Source: Bacteroidales bacterium (lineage in GTDB: Bacteria > Bacteroidota > Bacteroidia > Bacteroidales > UBA932). From it: 47,492 bases of DNA. A program made the position numbers and the translations under genes. The stretch's first letter is position 1, and each line of letters begins with the position of its first letter. Shown here piece by piece: positions 16,416-23,619 of the stretch. The notes below the pieces were generated by a model, which did not search any database, was not told the origin of the DNA, and saw only the letters and a program-made list of their open reading frames with translations. The stretch is from positions 1 through 47,492 of the forward strand of contig JAFTGA010000034.1 of assembly GCA_017458145.1 (NCBI GenBank), in the 5' to 3' direction.

Positions 16416-17783
16416 ATGAAACGCATTCTTATACTCTTCGCCGCCCTGATCCTGGCCCTGCCGGGATTCAGCCAGCAGCAGACCGTGTCCGACAAGGACC
16501 TCGCCACCGCCATCTGGGTCATGAGCAAGACGTATCCGGAGGGCTTCACCTTCGACCTGGGCACCCTGTCCCACCCCAAGGAAGGCCTGATGGTCTCCTA
16601 TAAGGCCACGCAGAACCACTTCGACCGCAAGTCGATTCCCGACGTCATCAAGCACGCCCACGCCCACGACAATATCGTGGGTGGCTGGCGCGACCCGGAG
16701 ACGGGGCTCTACTACTTCGACAGCACCCGGAAGTTCCCGGAGGACAGCCTGGCGGCCGCCCTCGCCTTCGCCCGCGCCAACGGCCAGCACACGGTCTATG
16801 ACGCCAGGCGCGAGATCAACGTCAAGTCCAACTACGAGCAGCAGGATATCCGCGTGATTTATGACTGCGACATGGGATCCTCCACCGACGACCTCTTCGC
16901 CCTGATGATGCTCTACCGCTACATGGACATGAAGCGCTGCACACTGCTCGGCGTGGTCGTGGACCGGGAGAACCGCGCCAATGCGGACGCCGTGGACGTG
17001 ATGAACAACTACTACGGCTATCCCGACATCCCCATCGGGCTGGAGACCGGCGGCGTCAAGGATCCGCACATCTATATCCCCTACCACAATATGGCCTACG
17101 CCCGCAGCACAGACGGAGAACCGCTCTTCAAGCGCAGCGTCGGCGACGAGGGGACTTATATGGAGGGCTACAAGCTCTACCGCAAGCTCCTTGCCGCGCA
17201 GCCGGACAAGTCCGTCACCATCGCCTCCGTGGGCTTCGTGACCTGCCTGTCCCGCCTGCTGCAGTCCGGACCGGACGAGTACTCCCCGCTCAGCGGCGTG
17301 GAGCTGTTCCAGCGCAAGGTCAAGAACATCTATATGATGGGCGGCGTGTTCGGCGACTCTTTCGAGCACGACTACAACTTCACCGCCGCCATCGACTATT
17401 CGCTCAAGTTCTTCGAACTCCTGCCCAAGGACATCGACCTGGTCTTCTCCCCCGGCGAGGTGGGCGACCCGCTCTACTATAGCGCGGCGCAGATCATCGA
17501 GGACATGAACTGGACGAACGCCCACCCGATCAAGTGGATCTACCAGTTCCTGACCGAGGACAAGTTCCAGAAGATGTGGGACCCGCTGGCCGTGATCAAT
17601 GCCGTTGAGGGCGACGAGATCATCTCCAGTTTCTCCCCGCGCGGCTGGGTAACCCTCACCCCCACCGGCGAGACCCTCTTCAAGGAAGACCCGAAAGGCA
17701 ACGCCCGCTACCAGATCCCGGGCGACAAGGGCTGGTCGGATTTCATCCTGAAGTACATCCGGCTGATGTCCATCCAGCACTGA
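16416..17783 (+). CDS. Exported nucleoside-hydrolase-like protein, copy 2
   Basis: 455 residues, the same length as copy 1 and aligning with it end to end without gaps as far as I can follow. The signal peptide ends near GFSQ. The same DCDMGSSTDD motif is present, and stretches around it are identical at the DNA level, so the pair arose by tandem duplication with later conversion or recent divergence. Differences cluster in surface-like segments (for example DAEEDK against DPETGL). Both copies probably form one transcript ending at the terminator 17878-17905. Confidence 0.75.
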   Translation: MKRILILFAALILALPGFSQQQTVSDKDLATAIWVMSKTYPEGFTFDLGTLSHPKEGLMVSYKATQNHFDRKSIPDVIKHAHAHDNIVGGWRDPETGLYYFDSTRKFPEDSLAAALAFARANGQHTVYDARREINVKSNYEQQDIRVIYDCDMGSSTDDLFALMMLYRYMDMKRCTLLGVVVDRENRANADAVDVMNNYYGYPDIPIGLETGGVKDPHIYIPYHNMAYARSTDGEPLFKRSVGDEGTYMEGYKLYRKLLAAQPDKSVTIASVGFVTCLSRLLQSGPDEYSPLSGVELFQRKVKNIYMMGGVFGDSFEHDYNFTAAIDYSLKFFELLPKDIDLVFSPGEVGDPLYYSAAQIIEDMNWTNAHPIKWIYQFLTEDKFQKMWDPLAVINAVEGDEIISSFSPRGWVTLTPTGETLFKEDPKGNARYQIPGDKGWSDFILKYIRLMSIQH

Positions 17784-17806
17784 CGTGCCGGATCAGTGCC
17801 TGATGA

Positions 17807-17840
17807 TTGAGGGGGCGTACCCTCTCAAACTCCCCTGCGT
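17807..17840. repeat. Possible degenerate relative of the coding palindromic element
   Basis: A G-rich/C-rich hairpin (TTGAG...CTCAA, 17807-17828) is followed by AACTCCCCTGCG. The elements in rlmI and ispG, read in matching orientation, also have a G5/C5 hairpin followed within a few bases by AACCCCCTGCG. The similarity ends after this core, so the call is tentative. Confidence 0.4.
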
Positions 17841-17877
17841 CGCTGACGCTCCGGCTGCGATCAGCGCCTGGGAAGCA

Positions 17878-17905
17878 GGACGGGCCGGCAATCGCCGGCC
17901 CGTCC
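17878..17905 (+). terminator. Terminator of the nucleoside-hydrolase pair
   Basis: A perfect 12-bp stem, GGACGGGCCGGC against GCCGGCCCGTCC, with loop AATC, followed by TGGCTTTTA. It also lies just past the convergent gene ending at 17926. Confidence 0.8.
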
Positions 17906-17925
17906 TGGCTTTTATCACCTAAATT

Positions 17926-18453
17926 CTAGAACTGGATAGTCTTCGCAGGAGCGGTGAAAGAGGAGATCGTCGCGGTGGCGTTGCGGCAGTAGAGGACGAT
18001 GGTGTTGTCGTCATCCTCCTTGTACATGCCCTTCAGGGAAGGATTCTTCTCCAGCATATCCCGCTTGGCCTCGATGCGTTCGTCCGGGATCAGCTCGCAC
18101 TGGATGCGGATCCACTCACCGTCAACGAAGCCGCAGATCTCCGCGCGCGGGTCGGCGACCAGCTGCTTATAGACGTTCTTGACCTTGCCGGTCTGGATGT
18201 AGAGCTTGCCCTCGAAGATCTCGGCGGTGCCGAAAGGGCGGACGCGCGGCTGGCCATTCTCCGTAGTGGCGAGGTAGTAGGTGCCGCATTTCTTGAGGAA
18301 CTGCTGCGCGACGGCAGCGTTCTCCGGATTGGGGGTGGTCTGTTCGATCATCGGCTTCTGTGTGTTTTCAGGTTGGTCTGCGGTCTGCTTCGGAGCGCAG
18401 GAGACGGCCAGCGCCGCAGCCGCACAGAGAATCATTGCAATTTTTTTCATCAT
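17926..18453 (-). CDS. PNPOx-like FMN-binding split-barrel lipoprotein
   Basis: 175 residues. The leader has a lipobox-like LAVSC (cysteine at about 19), so it is probably a lipoprotein on the periplasmic side. Residues 45-175 form a pyridoxamine-5'-phosphate-oxidase-like split barrel: YYLATTENGQPRVRPFGT, LYIQTGKVKNVYKQL, DPRAEICGF. Cytoplasmic relatives bind FMN or F420 or haem and act as flavin reductases; an exported form is unusual and its partner is unknown. It is convergent with the nucleoside-hydrolase pair. Confidence 0.75.
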   Translation of the reverse strand: MMKKIAMILCAAAALAVSCAPKQTADQPENTQKPMIEQTTPNPENAAVAQQFLKKCGTYYLATTENGQPRVRPFGTAEIFEGKLYIQTGKVKNVYKQLVADPRAEICGFVDGEWIRIQCELIPDERIEAKRDMLEKNPSLKGMYKEDDDNTIVLYCRNATATISSFTAPAKTIQF

Positions 18454-18543
18454 ATTGTCGTTGTTGGTTTTACCGTTGCTGCAAAGATAGCGTTTCCGGG
18501 CCGGCCCTCGTCCGCTCCGGCTTCAAAATCCTTGGCAGAATCT

Positions 18544-19008
18544 TCAAATCGGATACAATTCCGCCCCCACGAATGCGATCAGGTCCTGCGGGGCGATTCG
18601 GAACTGGAGGCCGCGCTGGCCGGCGCTGATATAGATGTAGTCGTAGAGCAGGGCGGATTCGTGGACGAAGGTCGGCAGCGGCTTCTTCATGCCGATGGGG
18701 CTGCAACCCCCGCGGATATAGCCGGTCGTGGGCAGCAGTTCCCTGAGGTGCAGCATCTCGCAACTCTTGTTGCCGGAAATGCGCGCGGCCACCTTGAGGT
18801 CCACTTCAAAGTCGCCCGGAATCACGCAGACAAAGCAGCCCGTGCGGTCGCCGCGCAGCACCAGGGTCTTGAACACCTGGTCGATGTCCTCCCCCAATTC
18901 GGCCGCCACGTGCTGTGCGGACAAATCCTCCTCGGTGTAGTCGTAGGGGATCAGTTCGTACGCGATGCCGGCGGCGTCCAGCAGGCGGGCGGCGTTGGTT
19001 TTCGTCAT
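18544..19008 (-). CDS. ybaK: Cys-tRNA(Pro)/Cys-tRNA(Cys) deacylase YbaK-type
   Basis: 154 residues from MTKTNAARLL, the only ATG-type start; a TTG three codons earlier is less likely. Family features: VFKTLVLRG (about 48-56) with the conserved lysine, an ISGNKSCEML helix and the glycine loop GYIRGGCSPIGMKK, the YbaK/EbsC signature. The enzyme removes wrongly charged Cys (or Ala) from tRNA(Pro) in the cytoplasm. It starts ten bases after the stop of the cupin gene upstream, so the two are probably co-transcribed, although they share no obvious function. Confidence 0.9.
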   Translation of the reverse strand: MTKTNAARLLDAAGIAYELIPYDYTEEDLSAQHVAAELGEDIDQVFKTLVLRGDRTGCFVCVIPGDFEVDLKVAARISGNKSCEMLHLRELLPTTGYIRGGCSPIGMKKPLPTFVHESALLYDYIYISAGQRGLQFRIAPQDLIAFVGAELYPI

Positions 19009-19017
19009 CGGCGGCAA

Positions 19018-19497
19018 CTAGTCTTCCAGCGGGATCTCCGGGTGCTGCACGGCAAGGGGCAGGCCCTCCTGCGAGAGGTAGAACATATACAGCACGACGG
19101 GCTTGGTGCCGCGGTTCTCTCCGTGATGGATCGTGCCCACCATCTCAACGACGGCCTCGCCCTCGCGGACCGTCTTCTCCTTGCCGTCCTGGCCGATGAT
19201 GGTCAGTTCGCCCTCGGCCACCACGCCGTAGTTCATCACCGGATGGTGGTGCCAGCCCAGCTTCTTCCCGGCGGGGAACACATACTTCACGGCCACCAGT
19301 TCAGGCCGCCCCTGCAGGTAGTCGGGCAGTTCCGCTCCGTCCCAGCTCTGGCTGGTACGGATCAGTTCCGTGTTCTGCACCGACTGGGAAGACGCGTCCT
19401 CCTGGGCATCCTCCCGCTGGCCGCAGGCCGTGGCCAGCATCATACCGCAAATACAGAGAGCCGCAAGCGGTATCCATCTTTTCATTGCTTTCATCAT
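19018..19497 (-). CDS. Cupin-domain lipoprotein
   Basis: 159 residues. The leader ends in a lipobox, MLATAC (cysteine at about 25), followed by a D/E/S/Q-rich linker. The cupin barrel runs from about 65 to 150, with metal ligands in GWHHHPVMNYGVVAEGEL (cupin motif 1) and the second motif around VGTIHHGENRGTKPV. All the expected histidines are present, so a metal-bound cupin is likely. The substrate is unknown. The protein is probably anchored in the periplasm. First gene of the pair with ybaK. Confidence 0.8.
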   Translation of the reverse strand: MMKAMKRWIPLAALCICGMMLATACGQREDAQEDASSQSVQNTELIRTSQSWDGAELPDYLQGRPELVAVKYVFPAGKKLGWHHHPVMNYGVVAEGELTIIGQDGKEKTVREGEAVVEMVGTIHHGENRGTKPVVLYMFYLSQEGLPLAVQHPEIPLED

Positions 19498-19538
19498 TTT
19501 GTCTTATATATTAATACGATAGTCAACTCAACCAACTT

Positions 19539-19554
19539 TGGCACGGTACTTGCA
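19539..19554 (+). promoter_or_regulatory. Sigma-54 (RpoN) promoter
   Basis: TGGCACGGTACTTGCA matches the sigma-54 consensus TGGCACG-N4-TTGC(A/T) at every fixed position, including the required GG at -24 and GC at -12 with correct spacing. It points away from the cupin gene, into a gap with no ORF before 19728. Transcription would start near 19565. Confidence 0.75.
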
Positions 19555-19564
19555 AATTGTCAAG

Positions 19565-19638
19565 GCGAATAGATTTTCATTGGTTAATATTTTTGGTTAG
19601 AATTGAGAAAAAGCTGCGATGTGAATCGCGGCTTTTTT
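19565..19638 (+). ncRNA. Candidate sigma-54-dependent small RNA
   Basis: About 74 nt between the predicted sigma-54 start and a Rho-independent terminator. The segment holds TTGGTTA twice (19580-19586 and 19593-19599) in an AU-rich single-strand-like region, then the terminator stem. No start codon with a usable frame lies inside. The existence of a complete promoter and terminator around so short a non-coding stretch is the evidence; function and targets are unknown. It could instead be an attenuated leader of the 19728 gene. Confidence 0.5.
19608..19638 (+). terminator. Rho-independent terminator
   Basis: AAAAAGC-T-GCGAT pairs with ATCGC-G-GCTTTTT around loop GTGA, and ends in a run of six T. 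No plus-strand gene ends nearby, which is why a small RNA is proposed. Confidence 0.8.
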
Positions 19639-19727
19639 CGTCTTCCCTCCCCAACTTTTTCCATCCGGGCACAAATTTAATTATTTTTTTGTGTATCTTG
19701 CACTTTGTTTGAACGGTTAGAAGTCCT

Positions 19728-20762
19728 ATGATCCTTTTCCAAAGCGACTACCTGGAGGGGTGCCACCCCAGAATTCTGGATGCCCTGCGGGACACCAATC
19801 TTGAGCAGACCCTCGGTTACGGCGAAGACCCCCACTGTACCCGGGCGGCAGAAATGATCCGTTACGTCTTCGACGCGCCCGACGCCCAGGTGCATTTCCT
19901 GGTCGGCGGCACGCAGGCCAACGCCACGGTGATCTCCTCCCTGCTGCGCCCCTGGCAGGGCGTGGTCTGTGCCGAGAGCGGCCATATCAGCGTCCATGAG
20001 ACCGGCGCCGTCGAGCACAGTGGACACAAGGTGCTCGCCCTCCCCGCCCGGGACGGCAAGATCACGGCCCGGCAGGTACTCAACGCCCTGGAGGCCCACC
20101 ACAACGACTTCAGCCGCGAGCATATGGTCCAGCCCGGGATGGTCTATATCTCCTTCCCGACGGAGCTCGGCACCCTTTATACCAGGCAGGAGCTGGAGGA
20201 GCTGCATCAGGTCTGTCGCGACTGGGAGATCCCCCTGTTCGTGGACGGCGCCCGCCTGGGCTACGGTCTGGAAGCCTCCGGCTGCACGTTCCTGCCCAAG
20301 GACCTTCCCTGCCTGTGCGATGTCTTCTACATCGGCGGCACCAAACAGGGGGCGCTTTTCGGCGAAGCCGTTGTCTTCTGCGACCCTTCGCTCGCCCGGG
20401 ATTTCCGCTATAACATCAAGCAGAACGGCGGCATGCTCGCCAAGGGCCGCCTGCTGGGCATCCAGTTCGAGACCCTGATGAACGAAGGGCTATACTTCCA
20501 GCTCTCGCGCCACGCCGACCGGATGGCCGACCGTGTCCGTGCGGCCTTCCGTGCCAAGGGTTTCCCCTTCCTGGTGGAGAATACCACCAACCAGGTCTTC
20601 CCCATCCTCCCCCACGACGCCATCCGCCGACTCGCCGACGAATTCGGATTCGAGCGCTGGCAGGGCGTGGACGAAGAGCGGGACGCCGTGCGTTTCTGCA
20701 CCAGCTGGGCCACCCCCGAGCGCGCCGTCGCGGCGCTGGAATCCGCAGTCAGGAAACTTTAA
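19728..20762 (+). CDS. Low-specificity threonine aldolase-like PLP enzyme
   Basis: 344 residues of the beta-eliminating-lyase/threonine aldolase group (fold type I PLP). Landmarks are the cofactor loop GGTQANAT (about 60-67), the aspartate in FVDGARLGYG (D173) that holds the pyridine nitrogen, and the Schiff-base lysine K206 in IGGTKQGALFG. These enzymes cleave L-threonine or L-allo-threonine to glycine and acetaldehyde in the cytoplasm. TrpB2 follows 18 bases later, so the two PLP enzymes are likely co-transcribed. The exact beta-hydroxy amino acid substrate cannot be read from sequence. Confidence 0.85.
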   Translation: MILFQSDYLEGCHPRILDALRDTNLEQTLGYGEDPHCTRAAEMIRYVFDAPDAQVHFLVGGTQANATVISSLLRPWQGVVCAESGHISVHETGAVEHSGHKVLALPARDGKITARQVLNALEAHHNDFSREHMVQPGMVYISFPTELGTLYTRQELEELHQVCRDWEIPLFVDGARLGYGLEASGCTFLPKDLPCLCDVFYIGGTKQGALFGEAVVFCDPSLARDFRYNIKQNGGMLAKGRLLGIQFETLMNEGLYFQLSRHADRMADRVRAAFRAKGFPFLVENTTNQVFPILPHDAIRRLADEFGFERWQGVDEERDAVRFCTSWATPERAVAALESAVRKL

Positions 20763-20780
20763 ACCAATTTTTATACCAAT

Positions 20781-22094
20781 ATGAAACAGAAAAGATTCAT
20801 CCTCCCCGAGAGCGAAATTCCCACCCAATGGTACAACATCCAGGCTGACATGGTCAACAAGCCGCAGCCGATGATCCATCCCGGCACGAAGCAGCCCATC
20901 AAGGCCGAAGACCTGTATCCGCTCTTCGCCGAGGAATGCGCCCGGCAGGAAGTCAACCAGACCGACCGCTGGATCGACATTCCGGAGGATGTCCGCGAGA
21001 AATACGCCTATTACCGCTGCACGCCGCTCGTGCGTGCCTACGGCCTTGAAGAGGCCCTCGGCACCCCGGCGCACATCTATTTCAAGAACGAGAGCGTGAA
21101 CCCGCTGGGCTCCCACAAACTCAACTCCGCCATCCCGCAGGCCTACTACTGCAAGCAGCAGGGCGTGACCAATGTCACGACGGAGACCGGCGCCGGCCAG
21201 TGGGGCGCCGCCCTGTCCTACGCCGCCAAGCTTTACGGCCTGGACTGCGCCGTCTATCAAGTCAAGATCAGCTATGAGCAGAAGCCCTACCGACGCAGCA
21301 TCATGCAGGTCTTCGACGCCCTCGTGACTCCGTCGCCGTCAATGTCCACCCGCGCAGGCAAGGACATCCTTACGGCCGATCCCAACCACCAGGGTTCCCT
21401 CGGCACGGCCATTTCCGAGGCCGTCGAGCTCGCCATGTCCACCCCGAACTGCAAGTATCTGCTGGGCTCCGTGCTCAGCCATGTCTGCCTGCACCAGACC
21501 GTGATCGGACTGGAGGCCGAAAAGCAGATGGCGATGGCCGGCGAATACCCCGATATCGTAATCGGCTGCTTCGGCGGCGGCTCCAACTTCAGCGGCATCT
21601 CCTTCCCGTTCCTGCGTCACAACCTGCTGGACGGCAAGAAGACGCGTTTCATCGCGGCGGAGCCGGCCTCCTGCCCCAAACTTACGAAGGGCGAGTTCAA
21701 GTATGACTTTGGCGACGAGACAGGCCTGACCCCGCTCATCCCCATGTTCTCCCTGGGCCACGATTTCCGCCCGGCCAACATCCACGCCGGCGGCCTGCGC
21801 TACCACGGTGCCGGCGCCATCGTCTCCCAGCTCCTGAAGGACGGCCTGATCGAGGCGACGGACATCCGCCAGCTCGACTCCTTCGCCGCGGGCACGCTCT
21901 TCGCCAAAGCGGAGGGCATCATCCCCGCCCCGGAGTCCTGCCACGCCGTCGCGGCGGCCATCGTCGAGGCCAACAAGTGCAAGGAGAGCGGCGAGGCGAA
22001 GACCATCCTCTTCAACCTCTCCGGCCACGGCCTGGTAGACATGACGGCCTACGACCAGTACATCGCGGGTACGCTCGCCAATACGGGAGCTTAG
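20781..22094 (+). CDS. trpB: Tryptophan synthase beta-like protein, TrpB2 type
   Basis: 437 residues, longer than canonical TrpB (about 400). The N-terminal extension (IPTQWYNIQADM) and RPTPL-like YRCTPLVRA are typical of TrpB2. The PLP lysine is K113 in NPLGSHKLNSA, ETGAGQWG is the substrate loop, and GCFGGGSNFSG is the phosphate-binding loop. TrpB2 makes tryptophan from indole and serine without needing TrpA; it is often encoded outside the trp operon, as here. The rest of the trp operon is not in the window. Confidence 0.9.
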   Translation: MKQKRFILPESEIPTQWYNIQADMVNKPQPMIHPGTKQPIKAEDLYPLFAEECARQEVNQTDRWIDIPEDVREKYAYYRCTPLVRAYGLEEALGTPAHIYFKNESVNPLGSHKLNSAIPQAYYCKQQGVTNVTTETGAGQWGAALSYAAKLYGLDCAVYQVKISYEQKPYRRSIMQVFDALVTPSPSMSTRAGKDILTADPNHQGSLGTAISEAVELAMSTPNCKYLLGSVLSHVCLHQTVIGLEAEKQMAMAGEYPDIVIGCFGGGSNFSGISFPFLRHNLLDGKKTRFIAAEPASCPKLTKGEFKYDFGDETGLTPLIPMFSLGHDFRPANIHAGGLRYHGAGAIVSQLLKDGLIEATDIRQLDSFAAGTLFAKAEGIIPAPESCHAVAAAIVEANKCKESGEAKTILFNLSGHGLVDMTAYDQYIAGTLANTGA

Positions 22095-22103
22095 CCCCGG
22101 GCG

Positions 22104-23360
22104 ATGTCCGACAAGCAGATCTTTACCCTGCAGGACGCGCAGAACCTGACCGGACCGGCCGCATTCTCTACGATGCTCAAGCCGGCCGGTTCTGCGTGCA
22201 ACCTGGACTGCACGTACTGCTACTACCTCGACAAAGCCGTGCAGTACGGCGGCCGGGAGGCCCTGATGCGCGAAAACCTGCTGGAAGAATACATCCGCCA
22301 GTACATCCAGGCCAACGAGGCGGACACCGTGAGCTTCTGCTGGCACGGCGGCGAGCCCACCCTGCCGGGCATCGATTATTACCGCAAAGCCGTCGCCTTC
22401 CAGCAGAAATACGCCGACGGCCGACGGATTGAAAACTCCCTGCAGACCAACGGCACGCTGATCGACCGGAAATGGTGCGACTTCTTCGCGCAGAACGGTT
22501 TCCTCGTGGGCGTCTCGCTGGACGGTCCCAAAGACATCCACGACACCTTCCGCCGCGACAAGGGCGGCCGCCCCACCTTCGACCGCGTGATAGAAGCCGT
22601 CCGGCTGATGAAGCGCTGCGGCGTGGAGTTCAATACCCTGAGCGTGGTGAACAAACGGAGCGAAGGGCGCGGGGCTGAGATCTACCGCTTCTTCCGGGAT
22701 GTCGTGGGGAGCCGCTATATGCAGTTTCTGCCCGCCGTGGAGCACGTGGTCCGGCGGGAAGGGCTGCGGCGTCCGCTCATCGTCTCCCCGGAGACGCCCG
22801 GCGCCCATGAAGCTCCCTGGAGCGTATCTTCTGCAGGCTATGGCCGCTTCCTCTGCGACATCTTCGACCTCTGGGTGCGCAGCGACGTCGGCCGCACCTA
22901 TGTCCAGCTGTTCGACTCCACCCTCGCCCAGTGGTGCGGACTGCCCCCGGGCCTGTGCACCGTGGCGGAAACCTGCGGTGACGCGCTCGTGGTCGAGCAC
23001 AACGGCGACGTCTATCCCTGCGACCATTTCGTCTATCCGGACTACCTGCTCGGCAACCTGGCCGAAACGCCGCTGCGCGAGCTCTACGACCGGCCCCGTC
23101 GCCTGCAGTTCGGCCTGGCAAAGCGCAACGCCCTCCCCGCGGAGTGCCTGGGCTGCCGTTATTTCTTCGCCTGCCACGGCGAGTGCCCCAAGCACCGCTT
23201 TGCCGTCGCTCCGGACGGCAGCCGCAAAAACGTCCTCTGCGAGGGCCTGAAACTGTTTTTCACGCACGCCGCCCCCTATATGGATTATATGAAGGAGCGG
23301 CTGCTGAACGGCCAGCCACCCGCCTGGGTAATGGATTTCGCCAGCTCCCCGCGAGAATAA
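22104..23360 (+). CDS. Radical SAM/SPASM enzyme, anaerobic sulfatase-maturation type
   Basis: 418 residues. The radical SAM cluster motif CNLDCTYC has C32, C36 and C39. The C-terminal SPASM region has the cysteine set around CGDALVVEHNGDVYPCDHFVYP and CLGCRYFFACHGECPKHR, the pattern of anSME enzymes. They oxidise a Cys or Ser of a sulfatase to formylglycine, needed for use of sulfated glycans. No sulfatase lies in the window, so its client is encoded elsewhere. The gene starts nine bases after the trpB stop. Confidence 0.88.
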   Translation: MSDKQIFTLQDAQNLTGPAAFSTMLKPAGSACNLDCTYCYYLDKAVQYGGREALMRENLLEEYIRQYIQANEADTVSFCWHGGEPTLPGIDYYRKAVAFQQKYADGRRIENSLQTNGTLIDRKWCDFFAQNGFLVGVSLDGPKDIHDTFRRDKGGRPTFDRVIEAVRLMKRCGVEFNTLSVVNKRSEGRGAEIYRFFRDVVGSRYMQFLPAVEHVVRREGLRRPLIVSPETPGAHEAPWSVSSAGYGRFLCDIFDLWVRSDVGRTYVQLFDSTLAQWCGLPPGLCTVAETCGDALVVEHNGDVYPCDHFVYPDYLLGNLAETPLRELYDRPRRLQFGLAKRNALPAECLGCRYFFACHGECPKHRFAVAPDGSRKNVLCEGLKLFFTHAAPYMDYMKERLLNGQPPAWVMDFASSPRE

Positions 23361-23415
23361 ACGTTGCATTTTTCTTTTTTTTGGGCTAACTTGAGCCAAA
23401 TTTGTATCGTCGCCT

Positions 23416-23619
23416 ATGAAAGTCACCGTCAACCGGACCACCGTCGATCTGTTCGAAGGGGCCCGCGCGCAGGATGCCATCCTGCGTTACTGCGTCCATC
23501 GCAGAATCAAGCCGGCATATGCCTGCAACGCCCGGGTCTTTGACGCATACGGACATCAGATCGGTCTGGATGCGCCGCTTCATGAAGGTCAAACCATCAA
23601 ATGCAAAATAATCAAATGA
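23416..23619 (+). CDS. Small beta-grasp-like protein before the 5'-nucleotidase
   Basis: 67 residues, no leader. The pattern (MKVTVNRTTVDLFEGARAQD, a helix with AILRYC, then a turn, VFDAYGHQIG and LHEGQTIKCKII) looks like a ubiquitin/ThiS/MoaD-type beta-grasp fold, but it lacks the C-terminal Gly-Gly of sulfur carriers. The stop overlaps the start of the next gene by ATGA (23616-23619), so the two are translationally coupled. Function unknown; it may assist the nucleotidase or be an adaptor (inference). Confidence 0.65.
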   Translation: MKVTVNRTTVDLFEGARAQDAILRYCVHRRIKPAYACNARVFDAYGHQIGLDAPLHEGQTIKCKIIK

